Source: Dermatemys mawii (taxonomy: Eukaryota; Chordata; Testudines; Dermatemydidae). Taken from it: a DNA stretch of 64,000 nt. The position numbers and the translations under genes are program-made. Below, in pieces: positions 47,836 through 59,710 of this stretch. The stretch's first letter is position 1; each line of letters starts with the position of its first letter. The notes beneath the pieces are model-generated. The model saw only the letters and a list, made by a program, of their open reading frames with translations, did not search any database and had not been told where the DNA came from. The stretch is from NCBI GenBank assembly GCA_007922305.1, contig ML677329.1, positions 772,271-836,270 of the forward strand. Direction: 5' to 3'.

Positions 47836-49440
47836 CATACTTTTGGCTTTTCATTTCATATTTTAATTGAAAGTTATCCATATTATTATCCACTCTAATT
47901 TAATATACAAGCTACAGATTTGGTATCCATGCAGCGGTCCATTACCAAAAGAATAAGGCCATTCAAGTTTGTTTGAATTGTCTGTCTGCTCACTGCTCTT
48001 TTTAAACAACTGCTGGAGCAACTGCAGAGAAATAGTTGCCTGCAGTGTGTACATGCCCGAAGCAGGTACCTCATGTTTTGCTTTGGGGGGCCTGGCAAAC
48101 GTATTTGGTTTTCTTATGCTGCCACAGCCATACCATTATTTCAATCTGGTGCAATAGGCCATAATTTATTTCATGAAACTCTTCGAATAAATGTGTTTAG
48201 GCTGTAGTTCCATTGGCAGCAAAGGCCAAATTTACATCTGCTGATGAAGGTAGGTATCCATGCTACACTTCCAGATCTCATAGCACAGCTTTATGATAGT
48301 AAGCATGAGCTAGCTGCTAAAGTGTGCAAGGCGACTTCATGATTCTCCATCAGTGGCTAATTACACTGAAGAATATTGACCATCCCCTTTCTTTTCATCT
48401 CATGTGGAGACCATGGAAATGTGCATCTCAAATAGTTGTGATTCCTGACATGATTGGCAATGTTGGGAATAAAGCCATAGCCTTAGAGACGCCAAGCTGT
48501 AAATCTGATTAGCACTCTTGCAAGTTGAGCCACTGTATTGGGTGTGTTTTTAATATCACATTATCTGGTTTCCCATTTCTAAGGGCTTGGGAAATGAAGG
48601 AAAGCAGCTTTTGCCATGTGCACAATGCCTTAGCAATCACTAACAAAAGATGAAAGTTTGCAGTACAACAGCAGTTCAATGGGTACAAGCAAAGTCCGAA
48701 ACATCTGATGTCTTGCTATATCTTTTAATCAAACTAACAGAACAGAACCGATCCAAAGACTACTGCTATCCTAGGAGGTAGAACATGCTATTAAGATATA
48801 ATAATGAAGTAATCAAGACATTTCCCCACTCCTTTTCTTATTTTCCCTCAAATCTCCCCTCTCCCAAAAAGGAAAATCTTTTGAAGAAAATAAGGGCATC
48901 ATTCATGGAAAGAACAAATGTGATAAACAAGAACAGAATGCCCCTTTTCTTTAGGCTATTTAAATGAGGGCCAAATATTCTTTACACATTCCCTTCACAG
49001 AATATATATATTTGTACTATACATCTTTCTATTGTATATTAAATGTTTGATTTTTAATAGCAGCTGCTTAAAAAGAATGCAATGAAAGTGTACTATTAAC
49101 ATTACAATATCAAATACAAGTGTTTTTACTGTTAATAGCTTACAGAGCAGGTTCCAGGAAATATGTTTAGTACATAGATTTTTTGGTCTGATTTGAGACC
49201 TAAATCTTGGTGAAAAGTGACAGAAAGTGTAGAACAAGAGGGCATTGGTGAATTTGGATTTGATAGTTAAACCTCTGTTTTGCAGACAAAGGGTCAGCAT
49301 ATGTTGAACTAGGTATGAAAGTCTGAATATCAGGTGAACAGAGGAGTTAATTCAAGTGATTTTTTATCAAGGGTATTAAGGAGGAGTTCTTTTCCAATCA
49401 AATCTAATCTTAGAGAATTGCATCAATGAGAATTTTCTGA
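47836..49440. other. Unique DNA, candidate conserved noncoding block at 48180-48620
   Basis: Repeat-free. The sub-block 48180-48620 is of balanced composition with few homopolymers, typical of constrained noncoding DNA, but no conservation can be tested here. The tract 48990-49300 is AT-rich. Confidence 0.4.
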
Positions 49441-49443
49441 TTA

Positions 49444-49729
49444 GGCTTTGAAACCCCGGATCAGAAGGTAGTGATCGATCTTTCGGGGGCTGATTTATCA
49501 CGTCTAGTCTAGACATGATAAATTGACTCCCGAGCGTTCTCCCATCGACTCCGGTACTACACTGCCGCGAGGAGTGCAGACTTAGTAGACACGGAAGCGG
49601 CAGCAGTCGACTCAGTGCCGTGAAAACTCTGCGGTAAGTTGACCTAAATACGTTGATTTCAACTATGCTATTCCCGCAGCTGAAATTGCGTATCTTAAGT
49701 TGATCCCCCTCCCCACTGTAGAGCAGGGC
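49444..49729 (-). mobile_element. PIF/Harbinger-like MITE, copy 2
   Basis: A 286-bp inverted relative of the element at 20999. On the plus strand it starts 'ggctttgaaaccccgg' and ends 'ccactgtagagcagggc'. The flanks are 'tta' (49441-49443) and 'taa' (49730-49732), both TWA-type though not identical. It shares 'gtagtgatcgatctttcggg', 'tagacatgataaattgactc' and 'taagttgacctaaatacgtt' with the family. The 133-codon minus-strand frame at 49376-49777 is produced by this element and has no transposase similarity. Confidence 0.78.
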
Positions 49730-49732
49730 TAA

Positions 49733-50002
49733 ATGAGTTATTACTTCTTGTCTGACAGTAGTGCCTACAGGCCCCAACCAATGTCAGGAGCCAATTGCAC
49801 CCATTGCACTCTGCAAACACATTGTAAGAGTCAGACCCAGCCAGAAAGAGAGTCTAGACAAGAGATTCAAAAGGAAGGGAAAAAGAGGCACAGAAATCTT
49901 GTAATGACTCATCTAGTCATCAATGACAGAATAAGGCATAGAATGTAGGTTTTCTGACTGACAATCCAGGGCCCTATCTACTGTGCCAAACTCATTCTCC
50001 TT
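49733..50002 (-). repeat. MIR-type composite repeat, minus orientation
   Basis: 'agtagtgcctacaggcccca', 'acccattgcactctgcaaac', 'aaaagaggcacagaaatctt' and 'tccagggccctatctactgt' appear in the order of the LINE-tail to tRNA-head direction of MIR-like SINEs. It abuts the Harbinger-like copy directly. Confidence 0.65.
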
Positions 50003-50780
50003 TCACTATGTTTTGACCAAAGCCACCATTCAAAGAAGGTGAATATGAGCATTTATCAAAATGTGCTCTATTGTATGTAATGCAAAGTCAGCAAGAAATT
50101 TATGGATGCTTGTGGATTTGGGTTTCTGAGAATTATTTTACACTCCATCTGATCATTTGTTGTTCACTGCACTGAGAGAAAGAATGTTCTCCCAGCAGGC
50201 AGCTGACCCTCCAGGAAATGCTTGTACCTATTATGGGCAGATCTGTGATTCCAGGATCTGACTGCTCAGTCTTCTCAGGACCTATAGGTAAATCTATGGT
50301 GGAGATCATACTTGAACTGCAGGATCATCAGTGATGATGATTATATTATCCATACTGGCAACTGAAGAATGGTTTCTGAGTGGAGGGTTGGGCAGGGAAA
50401 GAATCTCCATTCCTTTTGCTTATTCTGGCAACATAAAAAGTTCATGAGGTACAAGCTATTTTCCACCTTTGTAATAAAGACGTGGCACCCAAGAGAGCTA
50501 GTAAAAGACTGATCTTTATTCTTGAGTTTTAGTCACATGGCATGGATCAGGATAACAAAGGTTAGCCTTAGTACCAATAAAAATATTCTGAATGTACAAA
50601 TTTTCAACCAAAAAACTTGGGGGGAAATGACAAAATGTTGTACAAAAGTTCTTAGCCATTTTCAAACCATTCTTCTTCTACCCTGCCATATTGAAGAGGT
50701 CAATAACCGCTGACGGAAGTTACATCTATGAATACACTGTGAAATGTGTCCTGTAATCTTAACACTACTATTACAATTTA
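50003..50780. other. Unique DNA
   Basis: No gene or recognised repeat. Confidence 0.5.
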
Positions 50781-52117
50781 GCGCCACAGAACTTATAGCC
50801 AGAAGGGACCATCAGATCACCTAGTCTGATCTCCTGTATATCGCAGGCCACCAACACTAGCAATGGCAGGGAAATGATTAACTGAGATATACCCAGATAA
50901 TCCTTGCAAGTGACCCACCTGCTGCAGAATAAGGTGAACCCTCCCACAGGATAACTGCCCATTGGACCTGGGAGGAAATTCCTTCTCAACCCCATATAGG
51001 GCCATAATTAAGGCATGAGCATATAAACAAGAACCAGATAGCCAATCACCAGAGAGAGAATGCTTGGTGCCTCTTCAAAGACCTGGCCCTTCCCATCTAA
51101 TGTACTATTTCTAGCCATGGCAACCCTGATGCCTCAGAGGAAGGAGATTTTAAAACATCAGAGAGAAAGAAAGAGAGAGAGAGAGTGTGTGTCTGTGTCT
51201 GTGTGGTTGTGTCTGTGTCCCTTCGTGACCCCCATCAGGTGGCTGGCTGAAACCTCAAAGCTTTTAGAAAAATAAGAAATAAACCTGAAGTGAGTCCCAG
51301 AGCTGCTCAGCCCTGCCTCCTACAATCACAAGCAACTGCATTGTACAATCTCACTCATACATCTGTCCAGCTTTCTTTTAAAACTAATTAAGATGTTTGC
51401 CACCCCAACTACTATTTAGAATCTAACCCCTCTGATATTTACAAACCTTTCTTTCATTTCTAGCCTAAATTTATTCATGGCCAGTTTATATCTATTTGTT
51501 CTTGTGCCAACATTGTCCTTTAGATTAAATAATCTCCAACCTTCCTGGTACTTTATGTCCTTCTCTCCCCCACAATGTATTTATAGCACAATCGTATCCC
51601 CTTGCAAGACTAAATAAGCCAAGCTCTTCCAGTCTCCTCTCAGAAGATAGGTCCTCTGTTCCCCTGATCATCCCAGTAGCTCTTCTCTGCATCTGTACCA
51701 GTTTAAATGTATCTTTCTTTCTTGAATGTGAGTGACCAGAATTATTGGTGATATTCCATATGAGGTCTTGTATCCTGTAAAATGTTATTAATACTTGTTT
51801 GTCTCCACTGGAAATGCCTTGCCCTAATGTATCCTAGAGTTCATTTTCCTTTTTCACAGCTATATCACATTGTGGCTAATAGTTATCTTGTGATTGACCC
51901 ACATACTCAAGTCTCTTCCCTCCTCTGTTACTTCCAACTAATGAGTCGCCAGCTTATAGAAGAAATTCTTGTTATTAGACCCTACGTGCATGACCATGTA
52001 TTTTGTACTATTGAATTTCATCTCACTCCAATCTTCAAGGAGTCTTCTGAATCTACTGATGGTAGTCACCATCACTCTGAAATTGTGACATCTTTTATGA
52101 CACTGTCAAGAGCATAA
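50781..52117 (-). mobile_element. CR1 LINE (subfamily 2), minus orientation, with internal microsatellite
   Basis: Begins with the 3' end 'ttatagccagaagggaccat' and 'cctagtctgatctcctgtat', and continues through 'ggaaattccttctcaacccc' to body sequence such as 'tagctcttctctgcatctgt' and 'gtactattgaatttcatct'. The copy is 5'-truncated. A purine/GT microsatellite has expanded inside it at 51160-51219. Frames on either strand here (for example 51782-52117) are antisense artefacts. Confidence 0.85.
51160..51219. repeat. Compound (GA)n/(GT)n microsatellite
   Basis: 'agaaagaaagagagagagag' followed by 'tgtgtgtctgtgtctgtgtg' and related repeats. It interrupts the CR1 copy. Confidence 0.9.
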
Positions 52118-52339
52118 AAAGAAATTCACTGAAATTTTGTTTCAATATTTAGAGGATAACTTAAGGATACTTTCCATTTATGCAATGCTAACTCTTTCCT
52201 GGACTAAATAATCACTGAGTCAAAGCTGAGGTGTGCATTAACCCAGGATGCTTACAGCAGCAAGTTAACAGCAAGTTGCTATTCTTAGACTGCAATGTCT
52301 AGTCACATATTTTTGATCTCATGGTGATAAAAATAATGA

Positions 52340-52440
52340 TAATCGATTTTAAGGCCAGAAGGGACCATTGTGATTATCTTACTCTAACCTACTGCATAAC
52401 CAGATCACAGGATTTAATCCAGTGATTCTACCAGTGTGTG
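52340..52440 (-). mobile_element. CR1 3' fragment, minus orientation
   Basis: 'ttaaggccagaagggaccat', 'tgtgattatcttactctaac' and 'ctactgcataaccagatcac' match the CR1 subfamily 2 terminus. Very short, 5'-truncated. Confidence 0.75.
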
Positions 52441-52724
52441 CAATAAGTTGTATTTGAACTAAAGCATATTTTTAGAAATGTACTATGTTGTATACATTTG
52501 TTAAATAGAAGAAAAGGTGAAAAGTACCTGAACAGACCAAGCAGCTGATCAAGATATGTGTATTGTGAGAATATGGAGGATGAATTCTGAGGGGATCGAT
52601 AAAATGAAAATGGACAAGTACAGAGCCATAGGAACTAACAGGCTAAAAAGGACAGTTCTTTAACAGTTGCCTAAACTAGATGAATCAGAAGAAGTCCATA
52701 TAATACTACAGGCTTAACATTATG

Positions 52725-52800
52725 GGCTGGATTCTCTGTTCACTGAATCAATGATGAAGTTCCCACTGACGTCAATGGTGGAAGTCAGGCCCTAGGCAAC
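52725..52800. repeat. Palindromic element with 'ccactgacgtcaatgg' centre
   Basis: 'gggctggattctctgttcac' and 'ggtggaagtcaggccctagg' flank the centre 'ttcccactgacgtcaatggt'. It is a member of the small palindromic family. Confidence 0.65.
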
Positions 52801-53028
52801 TAGCTAACTGCAATACCCTATTCTAAGATACATTGCTTTCTTACCACAGATAGGAATTTGTTTACTCGCTGAATCATAAGGAGTGATAAATTAGGCAGAT
52901 AGGAATGAGGATTATAGCAGTCTGGGAAGAAATCAGGGTGAATAATAGCAGCCCTGGTGCCCAAGAGGAGTGACTTAGGGTGTAAGCAGGGATGTCTCCA
53001 ACCTACAGGCATTAGTACTCACATAGGA

Positions 53029-53112
53029 CCTGATTCAGCAAAATACTTAAGCACATGCATTGAAGTCAATGGAACTCAAGCGCATGTTTATGTACCTGCT
53101 GAATCAGGGCTT
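53029..53112. repeat. Palindromic MITE-like element (copy D)
   Basis: 'acctgattcagcaaaatact' pairs with 'tacctgctgaatcagggctt' around 'cattgaagtcaatgga'. It is one of the cleanest fold-backs of the family here; arms match the 'cctgattcagca' terminal consensus. Confidence 0.8.
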
Positions 53113-53399
53113 TATTTCCCAGGACTCTCATGACTATAGCTAATCAATATCTGCTATTTTGGGGATGATTTTCCAGCCTAATTAGGGAGATTTTGCCCAT
53201 CCGACAGTAGAAAGTTGAAGAATAAGTAATGTCCAAGTATCAAGTAAGAATTGAGAAAATCACAATGCTCAAAGGTGGTTTCCAAAGCTACCAAAAGGTT
53301 ATTTTTTGGCTTCAGCATCAAAATCAGCATATACAGAACTGATAGCTAGAGAGTCACATTTTTACTGAATACAGCTACAAATGTGCAAGTCTAATAAAA
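53113..53399. other. Unique DNA
   Basis: Nothing recognised. Confidence 0.5.
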
Positions 53400-53545
53400 T
53401 CCTCCTCTACCTCCTCCTCCTTCTTCAATATTTTATCACTGCAGTGCCCAGAGGCCCCAATCAGGATCAGGGCTCCACTGTGCTAAATGCTATACAAACA
53501 TATAAATATGCTGTTTCTGCCCCTAAAAGATTACAAGATAACACT
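53400..53545. repeat. MIR/LINE-tail type repeat fragment
   Basis: 'agtgcccagaggccccaatc', 'ctccactgtgctaaatgcta' and 'tttctgcccctaaaagatta' are a recognisable old amniote repeat segment also seen at 49733 and 55180. Confidence 0.65.
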
Positions 53546-55179
53546 CTGAAGTCAATGGAACTACTAATGTGAATAGAGTTAAGCACATATAAGTGTTTGA
53601 AGGATCAGAATCTAAAACCATGCAATCTTCTGATATAGTTTTCAAAAGCTATTTGGAGTTTTACATTCCTGTTATTTCCATTTGACTTATTCCTAGATCA
53701 GCCTTTACTGCTTTGATCTTAACATTGTATTCCTAGTAACGAATGTACAATATACACTTTTCAATGAAAAAGAAAACTTTTAGCATTAACCAAAAGTTAT
53801 GGTAGTTGGTGAAAAATACACTTTCTTCAGAGAGTACTGGCATGTTATAGAAAGTTGTATGTTGCTAGTAACCTAGAAATAAAGGAAGGATGGGGGAAGC
53901 CAAAGAAAAATCAAGCCCCACAAGACCAATATATAATCATAATGAAGCGTTGGCAGCAATTTGGCATTGCTTTCCCATCTGGGAATAGAAGGTCACAGGG
54001 TCTAATTGTGCTGAAGTGAGGGAAAGGAAAACATTTGCAGTGTGTGGATGTGTTTGGAACGATCTTACAAATAGCATTAGGGAATTTTTAAAAAAATCAA
54101 ACAATTAAACAATAGAGAAATGAAGCAGGATATTGTCTGTGAAGGTCTGAGGCAAACTGCCAAACTTTTGGAGATGGCTGTAAATGTACTTTTTTAAAAA
54201 AAGTGAATCCAGTGCTAGTGAAAGATGTTCGATTGACAGTTCTTGATGCTGAGGTCAGAGCTGTGCAAATGATTTGGATAGAAACCTGAGCCATCTGAAA
54301 CCAAGATGGGTTCATGTTCTTAGTTTTGCAGGCCACGGCTGATGCTACCTACACAATCAGCCGCCAGAAGCTCTATATATTAACAGCAGACCTCTTCAGT
54401 GGTAGAGGAGACCTTTCCCCAAAGTCTGAAGATCTTTGGGAGTCACCGGGAAGGGCAACTGCACCTCTAAGCTCTCAGGAGACAAGAGGCACCAGTCCTC
54501 ACAGTCAGAGCAGTGAGAGCTGTAAAACAGCACTACAACTGCTCAGCAACTGACTAGAGATGGGTAGGGCAACATAATCCCTAATGCTGAGTATACAGAC
54601 CTGAATCTCCTTAGATTAGAAGCCCCGCCCCTGACAACCCTTGCAAGATTCTTGGTTGAAGTTCACAGTTTTTACATGGACCCAGCACAGCAACAATACA
54701 GAGCAGGTTCCACTACAAAATAAAAGTGAAAGCTGTTAGGACTCTTACTAAATTGAAAGTATATAATGCACAAATTCTACCTCTTATCTTTAAATGGCAG
54801 TATCAGACAAGAACTAAGAAAAAAACCCCATTTTGTATCTAGAAGAATGTGCTTCATTTTAATGGTAGTATAATTTTTCAAGGTTGCCCTTGCTAATATA
54901 GTCCAGAGAATTTTCTTTCTATCCTCCTATTTTCTATAAAGATGGGCCTGAAACTCAGATTTTGTATTTAGACCTAATGCTTTGTAAATCTTAGTATTGC
55001 TGATTGTAATAGTATTCTTCGATCAGAGTACTTAAGAATATACAGTTGTGCATTGGCCCGCATGCAGGACTTTGCTGAAAGTGTATTTAAATACTGATTT
55101 TACATCAGGGAGTGTAGAGGAACAGAGGAAAGCTATACACACCCTTTGCCAAGAACACTAAGATGCAGTCCGCATTACA
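53546..55179. other. Unique DNA, no gene seen
   Basis: About 1.6 kb. Frames at 54097-54336 (minus) and 54314-54553 (plus) have no domain signal. Confidence 0.5.
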
Positions 55180-55290
55180 TAGCTATTATTTATTTATAGT
55201 AGTGCCCACTCTATGCTAGGTGTTTTCCAAAACTCAAAGAGGATGGGTCCTCCTTCAAGGAGCTCACAATCTAAGGGCTCTAGAATTGGT
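55180..55290. repeat. MIR/LINE-tail type repeat fragment
   Basis: 'agtagtgcccactctatgct', 'gggtcctccttcaaggagct' and 'cacaatctaagg' match the same repeat as at 53400, in the same orientation. Confidence 0.65.
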
Positions 55291-55439
55291 TAGATCAATT
55301 GGAAATGTTACTCTCAGCTTAGTCTGTTCCTATTCAGCCCTGCAATGCAGATTCTAATACCTGGGAAACTCACATCTTTGTACTTAGTGTGGCAAGTGGT
55401 TCAGCATAGAAGTAGAAAAAGTCTTTTTTTGACATGGAA

Positions 55440-56860
55440 ATCAGAGAAATGTAGTGCTTGAAGGGATCCTGAGAAGTCATCATGTCCATCCCCCTACACT
55501 GAGCCAAGACCAGGTATACCATCCCTGACAGGTATTTGTCTAACCTGTTCTTAAAAACCTCTAATGAGGATTACATAATCTCTCTTGGTAATTTATTCCA
55601 GTACTTACTTAGCTTTATAATGAGAAAGCTTTTCCTAATATCTAACCTAAATCTCCCTTGCTGCATATTAAGTCAATTATTTCGTGTTCTATCTTGAGTG
55701 GATATGCGGAATGGCTGTCCTCTCTTAAACAGCCCTTAACATATTTGAAGACTGTCATCAGGTACCTCCCTCAATCTTTTTTCGCAAGACTAAACATGTC
55801 CCATGTTTTTAACCTTTCCTTATCAGTCAGATTCTCTAAGCCTTTACTATTTTTGTTGCTATCCTCAAGACACTCTCCAATTTGTCCACATTTCTCTTAA
55901 AGGATGGTATCCAAAACTGGACAAAATACTTCAGCTGAGATATCACGAATGCTGAATAGAGTGATGCAATTACTTCCCATACCTTATGTATGACACTTCT
56001 GTTAATACATACCAGATATTAGCCTTTTTCACAGCTGCGTTACATTGTTGGCTCATATTGAATTTGTGATCCACTATAATCCCCAGAACCTTTTCAACAC
56101 TACTACTGCCTAGCTAGTTATTCCCCATTTTTTGTATTTGTGCATTTGATTTTTCCTTCCCAAGTGAAGTACTTTGTATTTGTCTTTACTGAATTTCATC
56201 AAGTTGATTTCAGGCCAGTTCTCTATTTTTTAAAGGCCTTTTTGAATTCTAATCCTGTCTGCCAAAGCGCTTGCAACCACTCCCAATTTGGTATCGCCTA
56301 GAAACTTTATAAGCATCCTCTGAACTCCATTATCCAGTTAGTAATGAAAATGGTTGAATACTACCAGACCCAGGGCAGACTCATGTTGGACTACCTTAAA
56401 TACTTCCTCCCAGTTTGACAACAAACTATTGATAACCACTCTTTAGGTATGGTCTAACAATCAGTTATGCAACCTCCTTATAGTAATTTCATCTAACCCA
56501 CATTTCCTTCATTTGCTTATAAGAAAATGATGTGGGTCTGTGTCATAAACCTTACTAAAATCGAAATATATCATGTTGACTGCTTTAGAGCATCCACTAG
56601 GCTGAAAAGCCTTCAGTGAAGGAAATTAGTTTGGTTTGATCTTGTCAAATTCATGTTGGCTGTTATTTATTACCCTATTATCCTTTAGGTGCTTCAAACA
56701 GATTGTTTAATAATTTGTTCCAGTATCTTTTCAGGTATCAAAGTCAGGTTAAATGGGTCCTTTCTGTTCCTCTTTTTAAAGAGAGGTACTACTTTTGCCC
56801 TTTTCCCAGTCCTCTGGGACCTCACCCATCCTTCATGAGTTCTTGAAGATGATTGCAAAT
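55440..56860 (-). mobile_element. CR1 LINE (subfamily 3), about 1.4 kb, minus orientation
   Basis: 3' end at the left ('gcttgaagggatcctgagaa', 'gtcatcatgtccatccccct'), then body sequence parallel in order to the CR1 at 41427 ('ctctccaatttgtccacatt', 'ggtatccaaaactggacaaa', 'gtgatccactataatcccca', 'gttcctctttttaaagagag'). Its right part is antisense to the reverse transcriptase region but heavily mutated. It is more diverged than the 41427 copy, so probably older. Confidence 0.85.
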
Positions 56861-57028
56861 CAAGACAAGGATAACCATTCTCAAAATACCCTCAAAATGG
56901 GACTGCTAGAGTTGGAAACAGAAAGAAACACAATCAGGTGCTTTTGTTAATCTGGGCACCAACTTTCAGCCAGTGCTTGCCATATCACTTGTACTTCATC
57001 TTTAGAGGTATTTTCTTAAGTTTCTTTA

Positions 57029-57273
57029 GGCGAGGGAGCGGGGGTTAGACCTAAGATACACAACTTCAGCTATGCGAATAGCTTAGGTCAACTTACCTGG
57101 ACATCCTTACGGCGGCGAGTCAATGATTGCTGCTCCCCTTGTCAACTCCACTTCCGCTTCTCATGGCAATGGAGCTCTGGAGTTGATGGGGAGAGAGCTA
57201 ACTAGATGCGATAAATTGATCCCCTCTAGATCGATCACTACTCACCGAGCCGGCAGGTAGTGTAGACTTAGCC
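57029..57273 (+). mobile_element. PIF/Harbinger-like MITE, copy 3
   Basis: A 245-bp copy in the same orientation as 20999, with 'tta' duplications at 57026-57028 and 57274-57276. The left end is shortened ('ggcgagggagcgggggttag') and the right end is good ('ggtagtgtagacttagcc'). It shares 'gcgataaattgatcccctct' and 'agatcgatcacta' with the family. Confidence 0.78.
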
Positions 57274-57439
57274 TTAGATTGGGAAAACATTTCTAAAGAC
57301 AGCATACCAGCATGGTAAATGTAAATGGGAGAGCAGCCTCCCACCACTTTTCAAATTGAACCAGAACATTGTATATAGGGGGAATAAGTGAAATTAGAAT
57401 AGAATTCTAAAATATTTAAACTGAGATTATGCTTTTATG

Positions 57440-57512
57440 GCTTGATCATCTTCCCAATAAAATCAATGAGAATTTTGCCATTGATGTCAATGGAAGAAGG
57501 ATTGGGCCCTTA
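57440..57512. repeat. Palindromic element with 'aatcaatgagaattttgcca' core
   Basis: 'ggcttgatcatcttcccaat' pairs with 'gaaggattgggccct' around 'ttgccattgatgtcaatgga'. Member of the small palindromic family. Confidence 0.65.
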
Positions 57513-59164
57513 AATTATATAGTAAAATGTTCTCCATTCCTTTCTGGTTTAATGTCTATATAGACGTAGTCTGAAGTAGGATGAAAGTGTCAGTTTTTAC
57601 ATTTAAGGATTTGTGCTTTATGAGGCTTGATATGTTAATGCTTCCTCTGGGGCTATTCTGGATGAGTGCATTGCACAGGTGGCCTCCTGCAATTTATAGA
57701 CACAATAATTGAACAGGAGAAATAAGAGACAAGAGCATTTACAGCACATGGGATGCAGCTGGTTTAACCACTTTAACAGCAGGCATAACTTATATGACAG
57801 AGTCACTTTCTGAAACACACGGGAAGAGGACTTTTTTCTGAAAGCCCCATGCACTTCTTTTTGCACTCGCTTTCTCTGCTGTGCATACCAGGGCATTCTC
57901 AGAGAGTCACTTTGTCAAACTCTTAAATGAGCAATTTAATCTACTATAATTTATACCACTAAGGAACTCTTCTAAAACGAACATCTGTTAAATGCAGTCA
58001 ACTTGAGAAATGCCTAAAACTGAACAGTCACAGACCAAAAAATATTAAAGCTAGAGAACTGATGACAATGTGAAAAACAAAACAATTGGCTATTACAGTT
58101 CCTATTAAGTAACATCAGTGTAAAATAATATTATTTTTGCTGTTCTAACAGCTGTTCACATAGTAAACCTTTTTTTTTTGTTTGGGGTTTTTTTTTGCTT
58201 CCCCAATGATACTTATACTTTCTGCTGAATGGCTTGACCTATGCGTGGTGTGCTGAGGAAAGTGGAGAGAGCAGCTGGTCTATAACCACAGCTATTTATC
58301 TTTATGAAAAGTAAAATTTTAATAAATGGATGGCAACTGAACCATTTGTTACAGAATCCATTAGGAATACTTTTAAACAGAGAAGATAGTGAGAGGGAAC
58401 AGAGGGATTGGATTTTTTTTGAAAAGGAAAACTCCAAATATATTCCAGTCCAGACACAAGAAAAATGTGTCTTGAATATAATGAAATATAATAATTCAAT
58501 GAGGAAACTCTCATCTTGATAATCTTATGGCACAGGCTCTGATCCTGCAAGCCTTATTCACATCATATGTAGATTACATGTCTGAGTAAGGATTAAAAGA
58601 CACAAGGAATACAGTTTCCTATTTGATTGCGGGGGAAAATACTTTTAACGTTACTGTTCTGCAATTTCTGCGTGCACGCACACACACACACAAATTTGCC
58701 TCCGTTGAAAGTTTTCTGTCTTCTTCGTGAATTCCATTAATGAGTGGCATTTCCTGTATCTTGAACTACATCATAAAATGTGACTTCTATCTGGGGAAGT
58801 TTAGGAAAGTGGAAACTGTTAATGAGCATCACGAGGAGCTAAGAAACTATGAAAACACTGAGAGTTTATTTCTAACAACTGTTTAGTTTAAAACAATTTG
58901 ATTATATGCTGTATCACTGCCAGTTTTATTCCCTATTCACTGTTTCCCATACAGTGCATTGTTATTACGTATTAAATGTGCACTGTATGCCAGTGCTAAG
59001 GGATTAGAACTCATCATGCAGTTTTCCTTTAATAAACTGTATTTTATCAACATTAAGGATGTTAGGACCCTTTCTAATACACTGGAAATTTTATTTTGAG
59101 GACAAAATTCAATTTTTAAAATTTGAGTTGAATTTTGCTCCAGTTTACCCCAGCATCAGACTAA
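57513..59164. other. Unique DNA with low-complexity patches
   Basis: Contains a poly-T patch at 58170-58197, a fragment of a palindromic repeat near 58535-58590 ('gctctgatcctgcaagcc') and a short (CA)n run at 58678-58692. No gene. Confidence 0.5.
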
Positions 59165-59320
59165 AGGATGAATTCTGCCAAGTGCTGAACACTCTGGTCT
59201 TGCTACAACACAGTGCGTACACATGTGCTTAACTTTAAGCATACGGAAACTTCCACTGACTTCAATGGGAATACTTTTGCTGGACTGTGGTCAAAGTGCT
59301 CAGCACCTCGCAAGACTAAA
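59165..59320. repeat. Palindromic MITE-like element (copy E)
   Basis: 'ttctgccaagtgctgaacac' pairs with 'gtgctcagcacctcgcaaga'. Inside, 'catgtgcttaactttaagca' is followed by 'cactgacttcaatgggaata'. It is a longer variant of the family. Confidence 0.7.
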
Positions 59321-59574
59321 CACTAAATCCACTAACGTTTTATTTACTTCAGATTTACACTGGGGTAAATGAGACCCAGTTTTGGCCCTTTGCCTCTAAT
59401 TGTTTCCCGGTTATAGTGGAGGGCTAAGTTTGACAAGCATCCTCTTGGCTCAGTTCTAATTGCACAACAGTTACAATAAATGAAATACCAACTATGGATT
59501 CTTGTCCTTGACTTAAGTCTCAACTTATTTAAGGACTGAAAAACTGGGTCCACACAGACTTAATCATCTCCTGC

Positions 59575-59710
59575 CTTTCGCTTTGATTCATCAAGGAAAT
59601 TAAGCATATGTGTAGCTTTAAAAATGTGAGCAGTCCTATTAAAATCATTGGGGCTACTCATGGCTTTGAGATTAGACACGTTTAAGTACCTTGCTGAATC
59701 GGAGCTGTAG
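59575..59710. repeat. Palindromic MITE-like element (copy F)
   Basis: 'ttgattcatcaaggaaatta' pairs with 'agtaccttgctgaatcggag', with the 'gcagtcctattaaaatcatt' centre. It lies about 250 bp from copy E. Confidence 0.7.

Noticed and set aside
49376..49777. Longest open frame in the window (133 codons, minus strand)
   Set aside because: It is spread over a PIF/Harbinger-like MITE (49444-49729) and its flanks. Other copies of the same element do not keep the frame, and there is no transposase motif.
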